Of a stretch of 64,000 nt of DNA, positions 1 through 8,860 are shown one piece after another (position 1 is the first letter of the stretch; every line of letters begins with the position of its first letter). The notes beneath the pieces were generated by a model. It did no database searches. It was given only the letters and a program-made list of their open reading frames with translations, and had not been told where the DNA came from. The stretch spans positions 247,939 to 311,938 of the forward strand of contig NZ_JOII01000007.1 of the NCBI RefSeq assembly GCF_000719955.1. The letters run 5' to 3'. Both the position numbers and the translations under genes were made by a program. The DNA comes from Streptomyces albidoflavus. Its GTDB lineage: Bacteria > Actinomycetota > Actinomycetes > Streptomycetales > Streptomycetaceae.

Positions 1-2
1 CC

Positions 3-1664
3 GCCGACCTCGCCGACACCCCCCACCCCGTCCTCGGCACCCCCGTCACCGGCACCCGCGCCCACGTCCTGGACGCGGCCCTGCGCCCCACCCCGCCCGG
101 CGTCCCGGGCGACCTCCACCTGGCCGGCGACAGCCTCGCCCTCGGCTACCCCGGGCGGCCCGCCGAGACCGCCGCCCGCTTCGTCCCCGACCCGTACGGC
201 CCGCCCGGCAGCCGCATGTACCGCACCGGCGACCGTGCCGTACGGAACGCCGACGGCAGCCTGGTGTTCGCCGGGCGCGCCGACGGCCAGGTCAAGATCC
301 GGGGGTTCCGGGTGGAGACCGGCGAGGTGGCCGCCGTCCTCGAAGCGCACCCGCAGATCGCGCACGCCGCCGTCGTCCCCCACGAGGACCCGGAGGCCGG
401 CACCACCCTCACCGCCCACCTGGTCCCGGCGCCCGGCACCGACCCGAACCCCGAGGAGATCCGCGCCCACGCCACCCGCCACCTGCCCGCCTACATGGTC
501 CCCACCGGCTGGAGCACCCTGGACCGCCTGCCGCTGACCGCGCACGGCAAGCTCGACACCGCCGCCCTGCCCGTCCCCCGCGCCCTCGCCGTGCCCACCG
601 GCGGGCGGGTGCCGCGCACCCCGCGCGAGGACGTGCTGTGCACCCTCTTCGCCGAGGCCCTCGGCGCCGAACGCGTCACCATCGACGACGACTTCTTCGC
701 CCTCGGCGGCCACTCCCTGCTCGCCACCCGCCTCATCGGCCGCATCCGCGCCACCCTCGGCACCGACCTGAGCATCCGCACCCTCTTCGAGGCCCCGACC
801 GTCGCCGCCCTCGCCGGCCGCCTCGACTCCGCCGCCGACGACGACTCCCTCGCCACCCTGCTCCCGCTGCGCACCACCGGCTCCCTGCCGCCCCTGTTCT
901 GCGTCCACCCGGCGGGCGGCCTCGCCTGGCCGTACGCCGGGCTCCTCCCCCACCTCGACCCCAGCCAGCCGCTCTACGGCCTCCAGACCCCCAACCTCGA
1001 CGGCACCGCCCCCTTCCCCGAATCCATCGAGGAGATGGCCGCCACCTACGCCGCCGAGATCCGCGCCGTCCAGCCGCACGGCCCCTACCGCCTGCTCGGC
1101 TGGTCCTTCGGCGGCAACGTCGTCCAGGAGATCGCCGTCCAGCTCCAGGAGGCGGGCGAGGAGGTGGCGCTCCTCGCCATCCTCGACGCCTTCCCCCTCG
1201 CCCCCCGGGACGACCTGGACAGCGCACCCCGCGACGCGGTCTTCCGGGCACTGCTCGCCAACCTCGGCGTGGGCGAGGAGGCCGCCGAGGGGAGCGGGGG
1301 TGTGGACGCCGCCGCCGTACGCGAGGAGTTCCGCCGGGCCGGCAGCCCGCTCGGCGCCCTCGAACCCGCCACGATCGACGCGATGGTCGACAACTTCGCC
1401 GGCCAGGCCCGCCTGATGCGCCGCTACACCCCGCGCACCTTCCACGGCCCCGTCCTCTTCTTCACCGCCACCGAGGGCCGTCCCGCCGACGCCTTCCCGC
1501 ACGCCCTCTGGGACCCGTACCTCACCGGGCCCCTGCACGACACCCCCGTCGCCTGCGCCCACGCCCAGCTGATGTCCCCGGACGCCCGCGCCACGGTCGG
1601 CCCGGTCCTCGCCGAGGCACTGGCGGCGCTGGCCGGGCCGGAGGCCACCCCACCGGCCCCCTGA
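3..1664 (+). CDS. Nonribosomal peptide synthetase, C-terminal part (A-PCP-TE), 5' truncated by window edge
   Basis: The frame is open from the left edge, so only the end of a larger synthetase is present. In order it shows the second half of an adenylation domain (A6-like GDLHLAGDSLALGY, A7 YRTGD at about 219, A8 GRADGQVKIRG at 273, A10 HGKLD at 543), a carrier domain (ALGGHSLL, phosphopantetheine serine codon 714-716) and a type I thioesterase (GWSFGG, nucleophile serine codon 1104-1106, likely catalytic His codon 1560-1562). The enzyme activates and tethers an amino acid, and the thioesterase releases the finished peptide, so this is the terminal module. The substrate-specificity residues lie mostly upstream and cannot be read. 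The MbtH-like gene and DrrAB exporter downstream fit one biosynthetic cluster. Confidence 0.93.
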   Translation, partial: ADLADTPHPVLGTPVTGTRAHVLDAALRPTPPGVPGDLHLAGDSLALGYPGRPAETAARFVPDPYGPPGSRMYRTGDRAVRNADGSLVFAGRADGQVKIRGFRVETGEVAAVLEAHPQIAHAAVVPHEDPEAGTTLTAHLVPAPGTDPNPEEIRAHATRHLPAYMVPTGWSTLDRLPLTAHGKLDTAALPVPRALAVPTGGRVPRTPREDVLCTLFAEALGAERVTIDDDFFALGGHSLLATRLIGRIRATLGTDLSIRTLFEAPTVAALAGRLDSAADDDSLATLLPLRTTGSLPPLFCVHPAGGLAWPYAGLLPHLDPSQPLYGLQTPNLDGTAPFPESIEEMAATYAAEIRAVQPHGPYRLLGWSFGGNVVQEIAVQLQEAGEEVALLAILDAFPLAPRDDLDSAPRDAVFRALLANLGVGEEAAEGSGGVDAAAVREEFRRAGSPLGALEPATIDAMVDNFAGQARLMRRYTPRTFHGPVLFFTATEGRPADAFPHALWDPYLTGPLHDTPVACAHAQLMSPDARATVGPVLAEALAALAGPEATPPAP

Positions 1665-1740
1665 ACCACGTCCCCTTTCCCTGTCTCCCTGTCTCCCTGC
1701 TTGTCCCCAGTCCCGCACACCTCTGTCCCCAGGAGTCCCC

Positions 1741-1950
1741 ATGACGAACCCCTTCGACGACCCCCGCACCCACCACCGCGTCCTCGTCAACGACGAGGGC
1801 CAGCACGCCCTGTGGCCCTCCTTCGCCGCCGTCCCGGCGGGCTGGGAGGCCGTCTTCGGCCCCGCCGACCAGGACGCCTGCCACGCCTACGTCGAGGAGC
1901 ACTGGACCGACCTCACCCCGCGCAGCGCCCGCCGCACCGTCGCCGCATGA
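1741..1950 (+). CDS. MbtH-like protein
   Basis: A 69-residue protein with the MbtH-family hallmarks: an N-terminal NPFDD, a central ALWPSFAAVPAGW stretch carrying the conserved Trp residues, and a C-terminal HWTDLTPRSAR. MbtH-like proteins bind NRPS adenylation domains and are often needed for their solubility or activity. AGGAG lies 5 nt before the ATG. The gene begins 76 nt after the synthetase stop, and its stop overlaps the next start (ATGA), so it sits in the NRPS operon and probably serves that enzyme. Confidence 0.93.
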   Translation: MTNPFDDPRTHHRVLVNDEGQHALWPSFAAVPAGWEAVFGPADQDACHAYVEEHWTDLTPRSARRTVAA

Positions 1951-2969
1951 GCCGCGCCCGCCCCGCACCCCCCGGCGACGGGCCCGCCCTGCGCGCCGAA
2001 GGGCTCACCAAGCGCTTCGGCACCAAGCAGGCCCTCGCCGGGGTCGACCTGGACGCCCCGGCCGGCACCGTCCTCGGCCTGCTCGGTCCCAACGGCGCCG
2101 GCAAGACCACCACCGTGCGCGTCCTCACCACCCTGCTGCGACCCGACACGGGCCGCGCCTGGGTGGCGGGACACGACGTCCGCACCGCCCCCGAGGCGGT
2201 CCGGGCCCGCCTCGGCCTCTCCGGCCAGTACGCCGCCGTCGACGAGAAGCTGACCGGCCGCGAGAACCTGTACCTGGTGGCCCGCCTGTACGGCACGGGA
2301 CGCGGCCCCGCCCGCCGGCGCGCCGCCGAACTCCTCGACCGCTTCCGCCTGTCGGAGGCGGCCGACCGGCCCAGCGGCACCTACTCCGGCGGGATGCGGC
2401 GCCGCCTCGACCTCGCCGGGGCGCTGGTCGCCCGCCCGGCCGTGGTCGTCCTGGACGAACCCACCACCGGCCTCGACCCGCGCGGCCGCGCCGACACCTG
2501 GGAGTGCGTACGGGAACTGGTCGCCACCGGCACCACCGTGCTGCTCACCACCCAGTACCTGGAGGAGGCCGACCAACTGGCCGACTCCGTCGCCGTCATC
2601 GACCACGGCCGGGTCATCGCCCAGGGCACCGCCGCCGCCCTCAAGTCCCGCGTCGGCGGCGAACGCCTCACCCTCACCCTTCCCGACCCCGCGAGCCGCC
2701 CCGGCGCCCTGGACCTCCTCGCGCCGCTCACCCCGCACCGCCCGCACCTCGACCCGCGCACCGGCGTCCTCACCCTCCCCACCGACCACGGCCCCGCCAC
2801 CCTCGAACAGGCCCTGGCCGCCCTGCGCCACGCCGGCGTCCCCCTCGGCGAGGTCAGCCTCGCGCCGCCGACCCTGGACGACGTCTTCCTCGCCCTGACC
2901 GGCCAGGAGACGTCCACGGCGCCCGCCCCCGGCCCCGTACCGACGAAGGAACCCGCATGGCAGCCGTGA
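1947..2969 (+). CDS. ABC transporter ATP-binding protein, DrrA type
   Basis: A 340-residue nucleotide-binding protein. It shows Walker A GPNGAGKT (residues 47-54), signature YSGGM (146-150), Walker B VVVLDEPTTGLDP (166-178) and a C-terminal extension typical of the daunorubicin-resistance DrrA family. The ATG overlaps the MbtH stop by 4 nt, indicating translational coupling, and the end overlaps the permease start. With that permease it should form an exporter, most simply for the peptide made by the upstream synthetase; the substrate itself is inferred from position only. Confidence 0.92.
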   Translation: MSRARPAPPGDGPALRAEGLTKRFGTKQALAGVDLDAPAGTVLGLLGPNGAGKTTTVRVLTTLLRPDTGRAWVAGHDVRTAPEAVRARLGLSGQYAAVDEKLTGRENLYLVARLYGTGRGPARRRAAELLDRFRLSEAADRPSGTYSGGMRRRLDLAGALVARPAVVVLDEPTTGLDPRGRADTWECVRELVATGTTVLLTTQYLEEADQLADSVAVIDHGRVIAQGTAAALKSRVGGERLTLTLPDPASRPGALDLLAPLTPHRPHLDPRTGVLTLPTDHGPATLEQALAALRHAGVPLGEVSLAPPTLDDVFLALTGQETSTAPAPGPVPTKEPAWQP

Positions 2970-3757
2970 CCCGCCTCGCCCGGGACGCCACGCTCATCGC
3001 CTGGCGGAACCTGCTGAACCTGCGCCGCACCCCCGGCTCGGTCGTCGCCGCCCTGGTCCAGCCGGTGATGTTCGTCCTGCTGCTCTCCTACGTCTTCGGC
3101 GGCAGCCTGGGCGGCGACGCCTACCGCACGTACCTGATGGGCGGCATCTTCGCCCAGGCCGTCACCTTCAACGCCGCCTTCACCGCGCTGGGCCTCGCGA
3201 ACGACCTGGACCGGGGCATCGTCGACCGCTTCCGTTCGCTGCCCATGCCCCCGATGGCGGTGATCCTCGGCCGCACCCTCTCCGACCTGACCATGAGCGC
3301 GCTGACCGTCGCCGTCACCTCGCTCTGCGGCCTGTTCATCGGCTGGCGCATCGCCGGGACCCTGCCCGAGGCCGTCCTCGCCTACCTCCTCATCCTCCTC
3401 TTCGCCTTCGCCATGTCCTGGGTCGGCGCCACCATCGGCCTCACCGCCCGCAGCGTCGAGGTAGCCCAGAGCGCGGGCCTGATCTGGCTCTTCCCCGTCA
3501 CCTTCCTCTCCTCCGCCTTCGTCCCCACAGCCACCCTCCCCGCCGCCCTCCAACCGGTCGCCGACTGGAACCCGGTCTCCGCCACCGCCACCGCCCTACG
3601 CACCCTCTTCGCCAACCCGGCCCCACCGACCGCCCCCCTCCGCGACACCTGGCCGGTCACCCACGCCCTCCCGTACGCCTTCCTCAGCACCCTCGCGATC
3701 ACGGCGGTGTTCATGGGGGTGGCGGTACGGAGATTCCGGGCGATGGGACGGGGGTGA
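2957..3757 (+). CDS. ABC-2 type permease, DrrB type
   Basis: A 266-residue integral membrane protein with about six hydrophobic segments, an N-terminal amphipathic start (TRLARDATLIAWRNLLNLRR) and the ABC-2 pattern of DrrB exporters. A longer open frame exists upstream but only as out-of-frame overlap with the ATPase. The ATG at 2957, 13 nt inside the ATPase gene, is the natural coupled start, with GAAGGA 7 nt before it. It is the membrane partner of the DrrA-like ATPase and the last gene of the NRPS operon in this window. Confidence 0.9.
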   Translation: MAAVTRLARDATLIAWRNLLNLRRTPGSVVAALVQPVMFVLLLSYVFGGSLGGDAYRTYLMGGIFAQAVTFNAAFTALGLANDLDRGIVDRFRSLPMPPMAVILGRTLSDLTMSALTVAVTSLCGLFIGWRIAGTLPEAVLAYLLILLFAFAMSWVGATIGLTARSVEVAQSAGLIWLFPVTFLSSAFVPTATLPAALQPVADWNPVSATATALRTLFANPAPPTAPLRDTWPVTHALPYAFLSTLAITAVFMGVAVRRFRAMGRG

Positions 3758-3770
3758 CGGGGCTCACCCC
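3751..3770. terminator. Hairpin spanning two convergent stop codons
   Basis: A perfect 7-bp stem GGGGTGA/TCACCCC with a 6-nt loop contains both the permease TGA (3755-3757) and the opposing TGA (TCA at 3764-3766). It may act as a compact bidirectional terminator; no U-tract is visible, which is usual in Streptomyces. Confidence 0.5.
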
Positions 3771-4462
3771 GCCAGCAGCCCCCGCACCGCCGCCCGGTCC
3801 ACCCTGTTCAGCGCCCGGACCACGACCGGGGTGAGGAGGACCAGGCCGATGCCGACGAGCGAGGCCGCGCCGATCTGCCAGAAGGACTCCAGGTAGTAGG
3901 CGTGGCGGACGCCGGCACCGTCGGTCCAGTCGAAGAGCTGGTAGCCGGGCCAGCCCACGAAGGTCGGGAAGACCCAGGCGTACAGCGGGAGCAGGGCGAC
4001 CACCCAGCCGGTGAGCAGTAGCGTCAGCGTCACGACGAACGAGGCGATCCGCCACGGGAACATGACGAACTGGAACAGCACGGCCTTCCAGCCGGCCACG
4101 TCCGCCAGCCGCCCCTTGATCCCGCCCGCCGGCACCGGCGCGGGCTCCTTCGTCCTCAGCCCCAGCAGGCCCGAGGCCCGGCCCCGCTCCCCCGCGCCCA
4201 GCCCCCGCGCCCCGGCCAGCAACGCCACCAGCACGGGGAACCCGACCACGGTGACCGCCAGCCCCGCACCGAGCGAGAAGAGCGTGACCGCCAGGACGAA
4301 CCCGGCGATCGCCAGCGGAAACGAGGTGAACACGTACCCGTACTCCCGCCAGGCGGCGGCGGAGAGCGGGCCACGGCGTACGGCACCGGCCGGTTGCTCG
4401 GAGACGTGCGGCAGCGGGCACGCGGTGGGGATGTCGGCGGTGGGGATGTCGGCGGTGGCCAT
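3764..4462 (-). CDS. Stand-alone sensor-domain membrane protein
   Basis: A 232-residue protein with four to six hydrophobic segments arranged as in the 'putative sensor' domain found at the N-terminus of many actinobacterial histidine kinases (PWRIASFVVTLTLLLTGW and a final VVRALNRVDRA). Here no kinase domain follows. The first residues repeat (TADIPTADIPTA) because the 5' coding end carries a 15-bp near-tandem repeat at about 4425-4460, a possible site of length variation. The ATG is preceded by GGAGG-like GATTAGAGGTCACCC. Role unknown; probably a membrane-embedded signalling or regulatory module. Confidence 0.75.
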   Translation of the reverse strand: MATADIPTADIPTACPLPHVSEQPAGAVRRGPLSAAAWREYGYVFTSFPLAIAGFVLAVTLFSLGAGLAVTVVGFPVLVALLAGARGLGAGERGRASGLLGLRTKEPAPVPAGGIKGRLADVAGWKAVLFQFVMFPWRIASFVVTLTLLLTGWVVALLPLYAWVFPTFVGWPGYQLFDWTDGAGVRHAYYLESFWQIGAASLVGIGLVLLTPVVVRALNRVDRAAVRGLLAG

Positions 4463-4633
4463 GGGTGACCTCTAATCCGGGAGGCGGGAGCGGGCGGGGA
4501 GGGGACCGGGGCCGTGGTGCGCGGGGCCTCGGTGCGTACTCCACGATGCCGTTCGGGCAGCCCCCGACGACATGGGGCGGCCGGGCGAACCGGGGGTGGG
4601 GAAAACCCCCGGTTCAGCTCTGGCCCGCCTCCC

Positions 4634-5332
4634 TCACGCCACCGCCGGCTCGCGCGACGACAGCCGCGCGCACTCCCGGCAGACGCGGGCCGATCCCGCC
4701 ACCACGGCGTGGGAGGCGGCCGCGAGCGCCCCGGCCAGCACGGTCAGCGGCCACTGTTCGGCGAGGAAGGCGGCGGTCGCCAGGGTCAGCGTGGTCACCG
4801 CCATCGCGACGCTCGCCGCCGTCCCCGTCCAGGCGACCGCCGCCGGCAGCCGCTCGGTCGCCACCGGCAGCCACCGCCCCCACGCCCCCGTGGCCGCCAG
4901 TGCCAACGCCGCGAGCACCACCGCGACCGCCGCCGCCGAGGACAGCTGGACCGCCACCTGCTGCGCGAACCCGGAGACCCCGCCCTGCCCGTCCCCGGTA
5001 CCGCGCACCAGCCACCAACAGGCCACCAGGAACGGCCCGGTGAGCGCGAGCGCCCGCGCGGTGTGCCGGGCCTGCGCCACGGTCAGCTCCCGCTGACAAC
5101 TCGCCGCCACCTCCGCGACCGACCCGAACTCCGCCACCGCCTCCCGCACCGCCCGCTCCGCCGGAACCCCCGCCGCCTCGTACGCGGCCACGGTCTCGGC
5201 CAGCCCGTCCCGCACCTCCACGACCAGCCGCTCCCTCGCCCCGGCCGGCCCACGCAGGGCCGCCGCCAGCTCGACGGCGTACCGCTCGACGGGGTCGTCC
5301 AACGGCGGGGGCGGGGCCATGTCCGCGCTCAC
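4634..5332 (-). CDS. HAAS-type membrane protein (PadR partner)
   Basis: A 232-residue protein. The first about 75 residues resemble the HAAS / permease-prefix helical domain (VERYAVELAAAL, ERAVREAVAEFGSVAEVA), followed by about four hydrophobic helices and a short tail with CRECARL. I chose the GTG at 5332 because it overlaps the PadR stop as GTGA; an ATG lies 12 nt further in. HAAS-domain membrane proteins are typically coupled to PadR repressors, and this pair looks like such a membrane-linked regulatory unit. What it responds to is not visible. Confidence 0.75.
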   Translation of the reverse strand: MSADMAPPPPLDDPVERYAVELAAALRGPAGARERLVVEVRDGLAETVAAYEAAGVPAERAVREAVAEFGSVAEVAASCQRELTVAQARHTARALALTGPFLVACWWLVRGTGDGQGGVSGFAQQVAVQLSSAAAVAVVLAALALAATGAWGRWLPVATERLPAAVAWTGTAASVAMAVTTLTLATAAFLAEQWPLTVLAGALAAASHAVVAGSARVCRECARLSSREPAVA

Positions 5333-5682
5333 GTCGCCGCGCCGGTCGCCGCCCCGGGAACGGGCGCCGGGTCGAGTACCGCCCCGATCACCCGCGTGAA
5401 GTCCCGCCACGCCGACCGCTCCTCGGCCAGCTGCCGCCGCCCCGCCTCGGTCAACTCGTAACGCCGCCGCTTCCGTTGCCCGACCGCCTCCCAGTCACTG
5501 CGCAACAGCCCCACCCGCTCCAGCCGGTTGAGCGCCGGATAGATGGTCCCGGTCCGCAACTCCAGCGCCCCACCGCTGCGTTCCTGCACCGCCGTGATGA
5601 TCGCGTACCCGTGCAGGGGCCCCGGCTCGACCACCGCGAGCAACAGCCCGTCCAGATGTCCCCGTACCGCATCATGCCTCAT
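5329..5682 (-). CDS. PadR-family transcriptional repressor
   Basis: A 117-residue winged-helix regulator. The PadR pattern is clear: GPLHGYAIITAV near residue 22, LRTGTIYPALNRLERVGLL (winged helix) and QRKRRRYELTEAGRRQL. The start at 5682 fits family length; longer in-frame extensions run into promoter DNA. No Shine-Dalgarno is obvious and a palindrome sits 3 nt upstream, so a leaderless, self-regulated transcript is plausible. It is the first gene of a two-gene operon with the HAAS membrane protein. PadR proteins usually lose DNA binding on a small-molecule or membrane-stress signal. Confidence 0.92.
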   Translation of the reverse strand: MRHDAVRGHLDGLLLAVVEPGPLHGYAIITAVQERSGGALELRTGTIYPALNRLERVGLLRSDWEAVGQRKRRRYELTEAGRRQLAEERSAWRDFTRVIGAVLDPAPVPGAATGAAT

Positions 5683-5684
5683 AC

Positions 5685-5697
5685 GTAGGCAGCCTAC
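5685..5697. promoter_or_regulatory. Palindrome before padR, candidate autoregulatory operator
   Basis: GTAGGC-A-GCCTAC is a perfect inverted repeat with a one-base centre, 3 nt upstream of the padR ATG (minus strand), about where the -10 of a leaderless promoter would be. Its position suggests PadR autorepression; the link is inferred. Confidence 0.5.
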
Positions 5698-5813
5698 CCA
5701 AGGGGACACCCGACGTGCTATCCCTGACCCTGAACGCTTTACGTTGCCAGCCAACCCATTGGCCGCCAATACTTTTCTTTCCCCCATCTCACCCCTGAAG
5801 GGACCCGAACCCC

Positions 5814-6275
5814 ATGGCCAAGCTCTTCCTCTCCCTCCACGTCCTGGCCGCCATCCTCGCCATCGGCCCGATCACCGTCGCCGCCTCGATGTTCCCCCGC
5901 CTCGCCAGAACAGCCCCGACCCCGGAGACACCCGCCCTCCTCCACAAGATCTGCCGCAGCTACGCGTACGTGGGTGCGGCCGTGCCGGTGCTGGGGATCG
6001 CGACGGGGGCGGCGCTGGGGGTGCTGTCGGACGCTTGGCTGGTCGTCTCGATCGTGCTGACGGGGGTGGCGGCCGGGGTGCTGGTGGCGGTGATCCTGCC
6101 GGGGCAGTCGGAACTGCTGGAGCCGCTGGAGGGCGGCGAGGGGGCCGTCGCGGGTGAGGAGGAGCGACGGGCGGCGGGGGCGCGGCTGGCGATGACCACG
6201 GGGGTGTTCAACCTGCTGTGGGCGGCGGTGGTGGTACTGATGATCGTGCGACCGGGGTCGACTACGGGGGCGTGA
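5814..6275 (+). CDS. Small integral membrane protein, DUF2269-like
   Basis: A 153-residue protein with four hydrophobic helices: KLFLSLHVLAAILAIGP at the start, two central helices and a final NLLWAAVVVLMIV. The helix order and an early conserved His resemble the DUF2269 family. GAAGGGACCCGAACCCC precedes the ATG. It lies divergent from padR across 131 nt, so PadR could also act here, and it converges on the MFS gene with only 14 nt between. Function unknown. Confidence 0.7.
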   Translation: MAKLFLSLHVLAAILAIGPITVAASMFPRLARTAPTPETPALLHKICRSYAYVGAAVPVLGIATGAALGVLSDAWLVVSIVLTGVAAGVLVAVILPGQSELLEPLEGGEGAVAGEEERRAAGARLAMTTGVFNLLWAAVVVLMIVRPGSTTGA

Positions 6276-6289
6276 GGGACGCCCGCGGC

Positions 6290-7534
6290 TCACCCCGCCC
6301 GTTCGACCCCGGCGGCCTGGACTTCGGCCTCATCCATGGCCCCGGCCTTGGCGGCCGCCCCCGCCACCACCGTCGACCGCTTCCCCCGTCCGAACCCGCC
6401 GTCCATCACTCCACCGACCACAGCCAGCCCCAACCCCACAGCGGCCAGCGAAGCCCCGACCAGCGCGGGCGAGGCCCAGCCCCAGCCGGCCGAGATGACC
6501 AGGCCGCCGAGCCAGGCGCCGCCCGCGTTGGCGAGGTTGAAGGCCGAGTGGTTGGAGGCGGCGGCCATGGTCGGGGCCTGTTCGGCCTTGGCCATCAGGA
6601 GCATCTGGACCGGGGTGGTGATGAAGGAGCCCATGGCGCCGATCAGCAGCACGCAGACGAGAGCCGTCACGGTGTGCTGCACCGCGAAGTAGAAGGCGAA
6701 CAGCACGACGGCCATGACGGCGAGACCGCCGTACAGCGTCGGCCGCAGCGCCCGGTCGGTCATCGGCCCGGCGAGCAGCGTGCCGAGGGTCATGCCCACG
6801 CCGTACAGCGCGAGCACCAGCGTCGTCGACGAGGAGGCCATGCCGGTGACCTCGGTGAGCATCGGCACCAGGTAGCTGTAGACCGCGAAGCAGCCGCCGA
6901 AGCCGACGACGGCGGTGGCCAGGCCGATCGCGATGTGCCGGTTGCCCATCGCCTTCAGCTCGTGCCGGATACCGGCGCCCTCGGCACGCGGCTGATGCGG
7001 TACGAGCCGGGCCAGGGCCGCCAGCGCGATCAGCCCGATCACGGCGACCGCGAGGTACGCCGAACGCCACCCGAACTGCTGCCCCAGCGCGGTCCCGGCC
7101 GGCACCCCGACGATGTTGGCCACGGTCAGCCCGAGGAACATCGTCGACACCGCCCGCGCCGCCCGCTCCGGCGCCACCAGCCGCGAGGCCACCACGGCCC
7201 CCACTCCGAACAGCGCCCCGTGCGGCAGCCCCGCCAGCACCCGCGCCGCGAACAACGTCCCGAACCCCGGCGCCAGCGCCGAGGCCACATTGCCCACCAC
7301 GAACAACCCCGCCAGCAGCAGCAACAACTTCTTGTGCGGAATCTTCGCCCCGAGCCCCGTCAGCAACGGCGCCCCGACCACCACCCCGAGCGCGTACGCG
7401 GAGATGAGGTTCCCCGCCTGCGGCACGGACACCCCGACCCCGTCGGCGATCTGCGGCAGCAACCCCATCGAGACGAACTCGGTCGTCCCTATCCCGAAGG
7501 CGACGACGGACAGCGCGAGCAGGGCCAGGGGCAT
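6290..7534 (-). CDS. MFS transporter, DHA1 (AraJ/Cmx-like drug exporter)
   Basis: A 414-residue permease with twelve predicted helices. It has the MFS motifs GIGTTEFVSMGLLPQIA (helix 1), GAKIPHKKLLLL (motif A region) and RVLAGLPHGALFG. This pattern is shared with AraJ and chloramphenicol-exporter relatives. I take the ATG at 7534, preceded by GGAGGTTTCCTGCC, rather than longer frames extending into non-coding DNA. It is probably a proton-driven exporter of small molecules; substrate unknown. It is transcribed alone. Confidence 0.88.
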   Translation of the reverse strand: MPLALLALSVVAFGIGTTEFVSMGLLPQIADGVGVSVPQAGNLISAYALGVVVGAPLLTGLGAKIPHKKLLLLLAGLFVVGNVASALAPGFGTLFAARVLAGLPHGALFGVGAVVASRLVAPERAARAVSTMFLGLTVANIVGVPAGTALGQQFGWRSAYLAVAVIGLIALAALARLVPHQPRAEGAGIRHELKAMGNRHIAIGLATAVVGFGGCFAVYSYLVPMLTEVTGMASSSTTLVLALYGVGMTLGTLLAGPMTDRALRPTLYGGLAVMAVVLFAFYFAVQHTVTALVCVLLIGAMGSFITTPVQMLLMAKAEQAPTMAAASNHSAFNLANAGGAWLGGLVISAGWGWASPALVGASLAAVGLGLAVVGGVMDGGFGRGKRSTVVAGAAAKAGAMDEAEVQAAGVERAG

Positions 7535-7918
7535 GGCAGGAAACCTCCGAGGGGGACGGTGATGGAGCGGGCGGACACGGACACGCACAACCGGCCGGCC
7601 CACAGCCGACCGCCACGCACCCACGGCTGCCGAGCTCCCTTGCCCAGCGCACGCCGAAACAGGACCCGGCACACCGGCCCCTCAGAAGGCCAGCGTCGGG
7701 GGCGGGCGGGGCATTCCGGGTGGGGCGAGGGAAAAGGAGTGAGCCGCGCCACTCCGCCCCGTTCCATTCCTGCCGGAGTGTGCCAGGGGGTCCGGGCCCG
7801 CCCCTGAGGGGAGCTCAACCCTCCCGCGTGTGAGCCAGGGCACACACTGGAGGGCGATCATCCTGCCGCTCGCCGTCGGTCGTATCAGTGACACCGTCGC
7901 AACGAGGAAGGCACAACC
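7535..7918. other. Intergenic region between divergent MFS and DUF998 genes
   Basis: About 380 nt with no convincing gene. It holds the ribosome site of the MFS gene at its left end and must hold promoters for both neighbours. I could not identify a strong -10/-35 pair or a repeat. Confidence 0.6.
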
Positions 7919-8587
7919 ATGACCGGCACGTTCACGACACCTGGCCCCCTCCACTCGGCAGCCGCCACTCAGCGATCCACGGCGCGGTGGCTCACGACCG
8001 GTGGTGTGGTGGCAGGTCCGCTGTTCCTCGCGGCCGGACTCGCCCAGGGACTCACGCGCGAGGGCTTCGACTTCACCCGAAACGCGATCAGCCAGCTCGC
8101 TCTGGGTGGGGCCGGCTGGGTCCAGACGCTGAGTTTCGTCTGCACCGGAGCGCTGCTGGTCGCCGGCGCGGCCGGGCTACGGCGGACTCTGCGCAGAGGC
8201 TCCGCCGGGAGGTGGGCACCGGCCCTGGTCGGCGTTTTCGGCCTCTCCTTCTGGGCCGCGGCCGCCTTCCCGGCCGACGCCGGTGCGGGCTTCCCCGCAG
8301 GCTCCCCGGACGCGACGGTGATGAGCGGACACGGTGCAGCCCACATGGCCGCCGGGATGATCGGCTACCTCGCTCTGTGTGCCGCGTTCGTGGTTCTGGC
8401 TCGCCCGCTCGCCGCCCGGGGCCTCCGTGGCTGGGCCGTGGCGTCGCGTGTCGTGCCCGTGGCTGTCCTCGCCGGGTTCATGGCCTCTGCCGCGTCGGTT
8501 CTGGCGTTTACCGCCGGCGCCGGCCTCGGTCTGCTGTGGCTGAGCGCGGTGATGGCGCGGCTGGCCGATGCTCCAGGTGACCGCTGA
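7919..8587 (+). CDS. DUF998 family membrane protein
   Basis: A 222-residue protein with six hydrophobic segments. The pattern of DUF998 is visible: an early GPLFLAAGLAQGLTREGFDF, then NAISQLALG, and a central HGAAHMAAGM loop. CGAGGAAGGCACAACC precedes the ATG, with AGGAAGG at proper spacing. It is followed 57 nt later by the DUF4287 gene in the same direction. Molecular function of the family is not established. Confidence 0.8.
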   Translation: MTGTFTTPGPLHSAAATQRSTARWLTTGGVVAGPLFLAAGLAQGLTREGFDFTRNAISQLALGGAGWVQTLSFVCTGALLVAGAAGLRRTLRRGSAGRWAPALVGVFGLSFWAAAAFPADAGAGFPAGSPDATVMSGHGAAHMAAGMIGYLALCAAFVVLARPLAARGLRGWAVASRVVPVAVLAGFMASAASVLAFTAGAGLGLLWLSAVMARLADAPGDR

Positions 8588-8644
8588 CCGAACGCCGCTC
8601 TCACCGGCACCACCGAGATGATCACGAAACGAAACGGAGCCTCC

Positions 8645-8860
8645 ATGACCGACAACGCCGTGAAGGGCCCTGCCAGCTACTTCCCGTCCATCGAGAAGAA
8701 GTACGGCCGTCCGATCGCCGAGTGGAAGGGGCTCATTCGTTCCTCACCGCTCACCCGGCACATGGAGCTCGTCGGCTGGCTCAAATCCGAGCACGGACTC
8801 GGCCACGGCCACGCGAATGCCCTCGTCGCCCACACGCTCGCCGAGGACAGCGCCAAGTGA
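8645..8860 (+). CDS. DUF4287 domain protein
   Basis: A 71-residue soluble protein matching the DUF4287 pattern: YFPSIEKKYGRPIAEWKGLI, then HMELVGWLKSEHGLGHGHANALVAH. I use the ATG at 8645, with CGGAGCCTCC just before, instead of one 27 nt upstream. Its TGA abuts the opposing sigma-factor stop directly, forming TGATCA. Relatives are small proteins of unknown role, sometimes fused to DUF5655; it is probably co-transcribed with the DUF998 gene. Confidence 0.8.
   Translation: MTDNAVKGPASYFPSIEKKYGRPIAEWKGLIRSSPLTRHMELVGWLKSEHGLGHGHANALVAHTLAEDSAK

Noticed and set aside
5689..5787. Longer PadR start at 5787
   Set aside because: It adds 35 residues with no family match and covers the palindrome/promoter; the start at 5682 matches PadR length.
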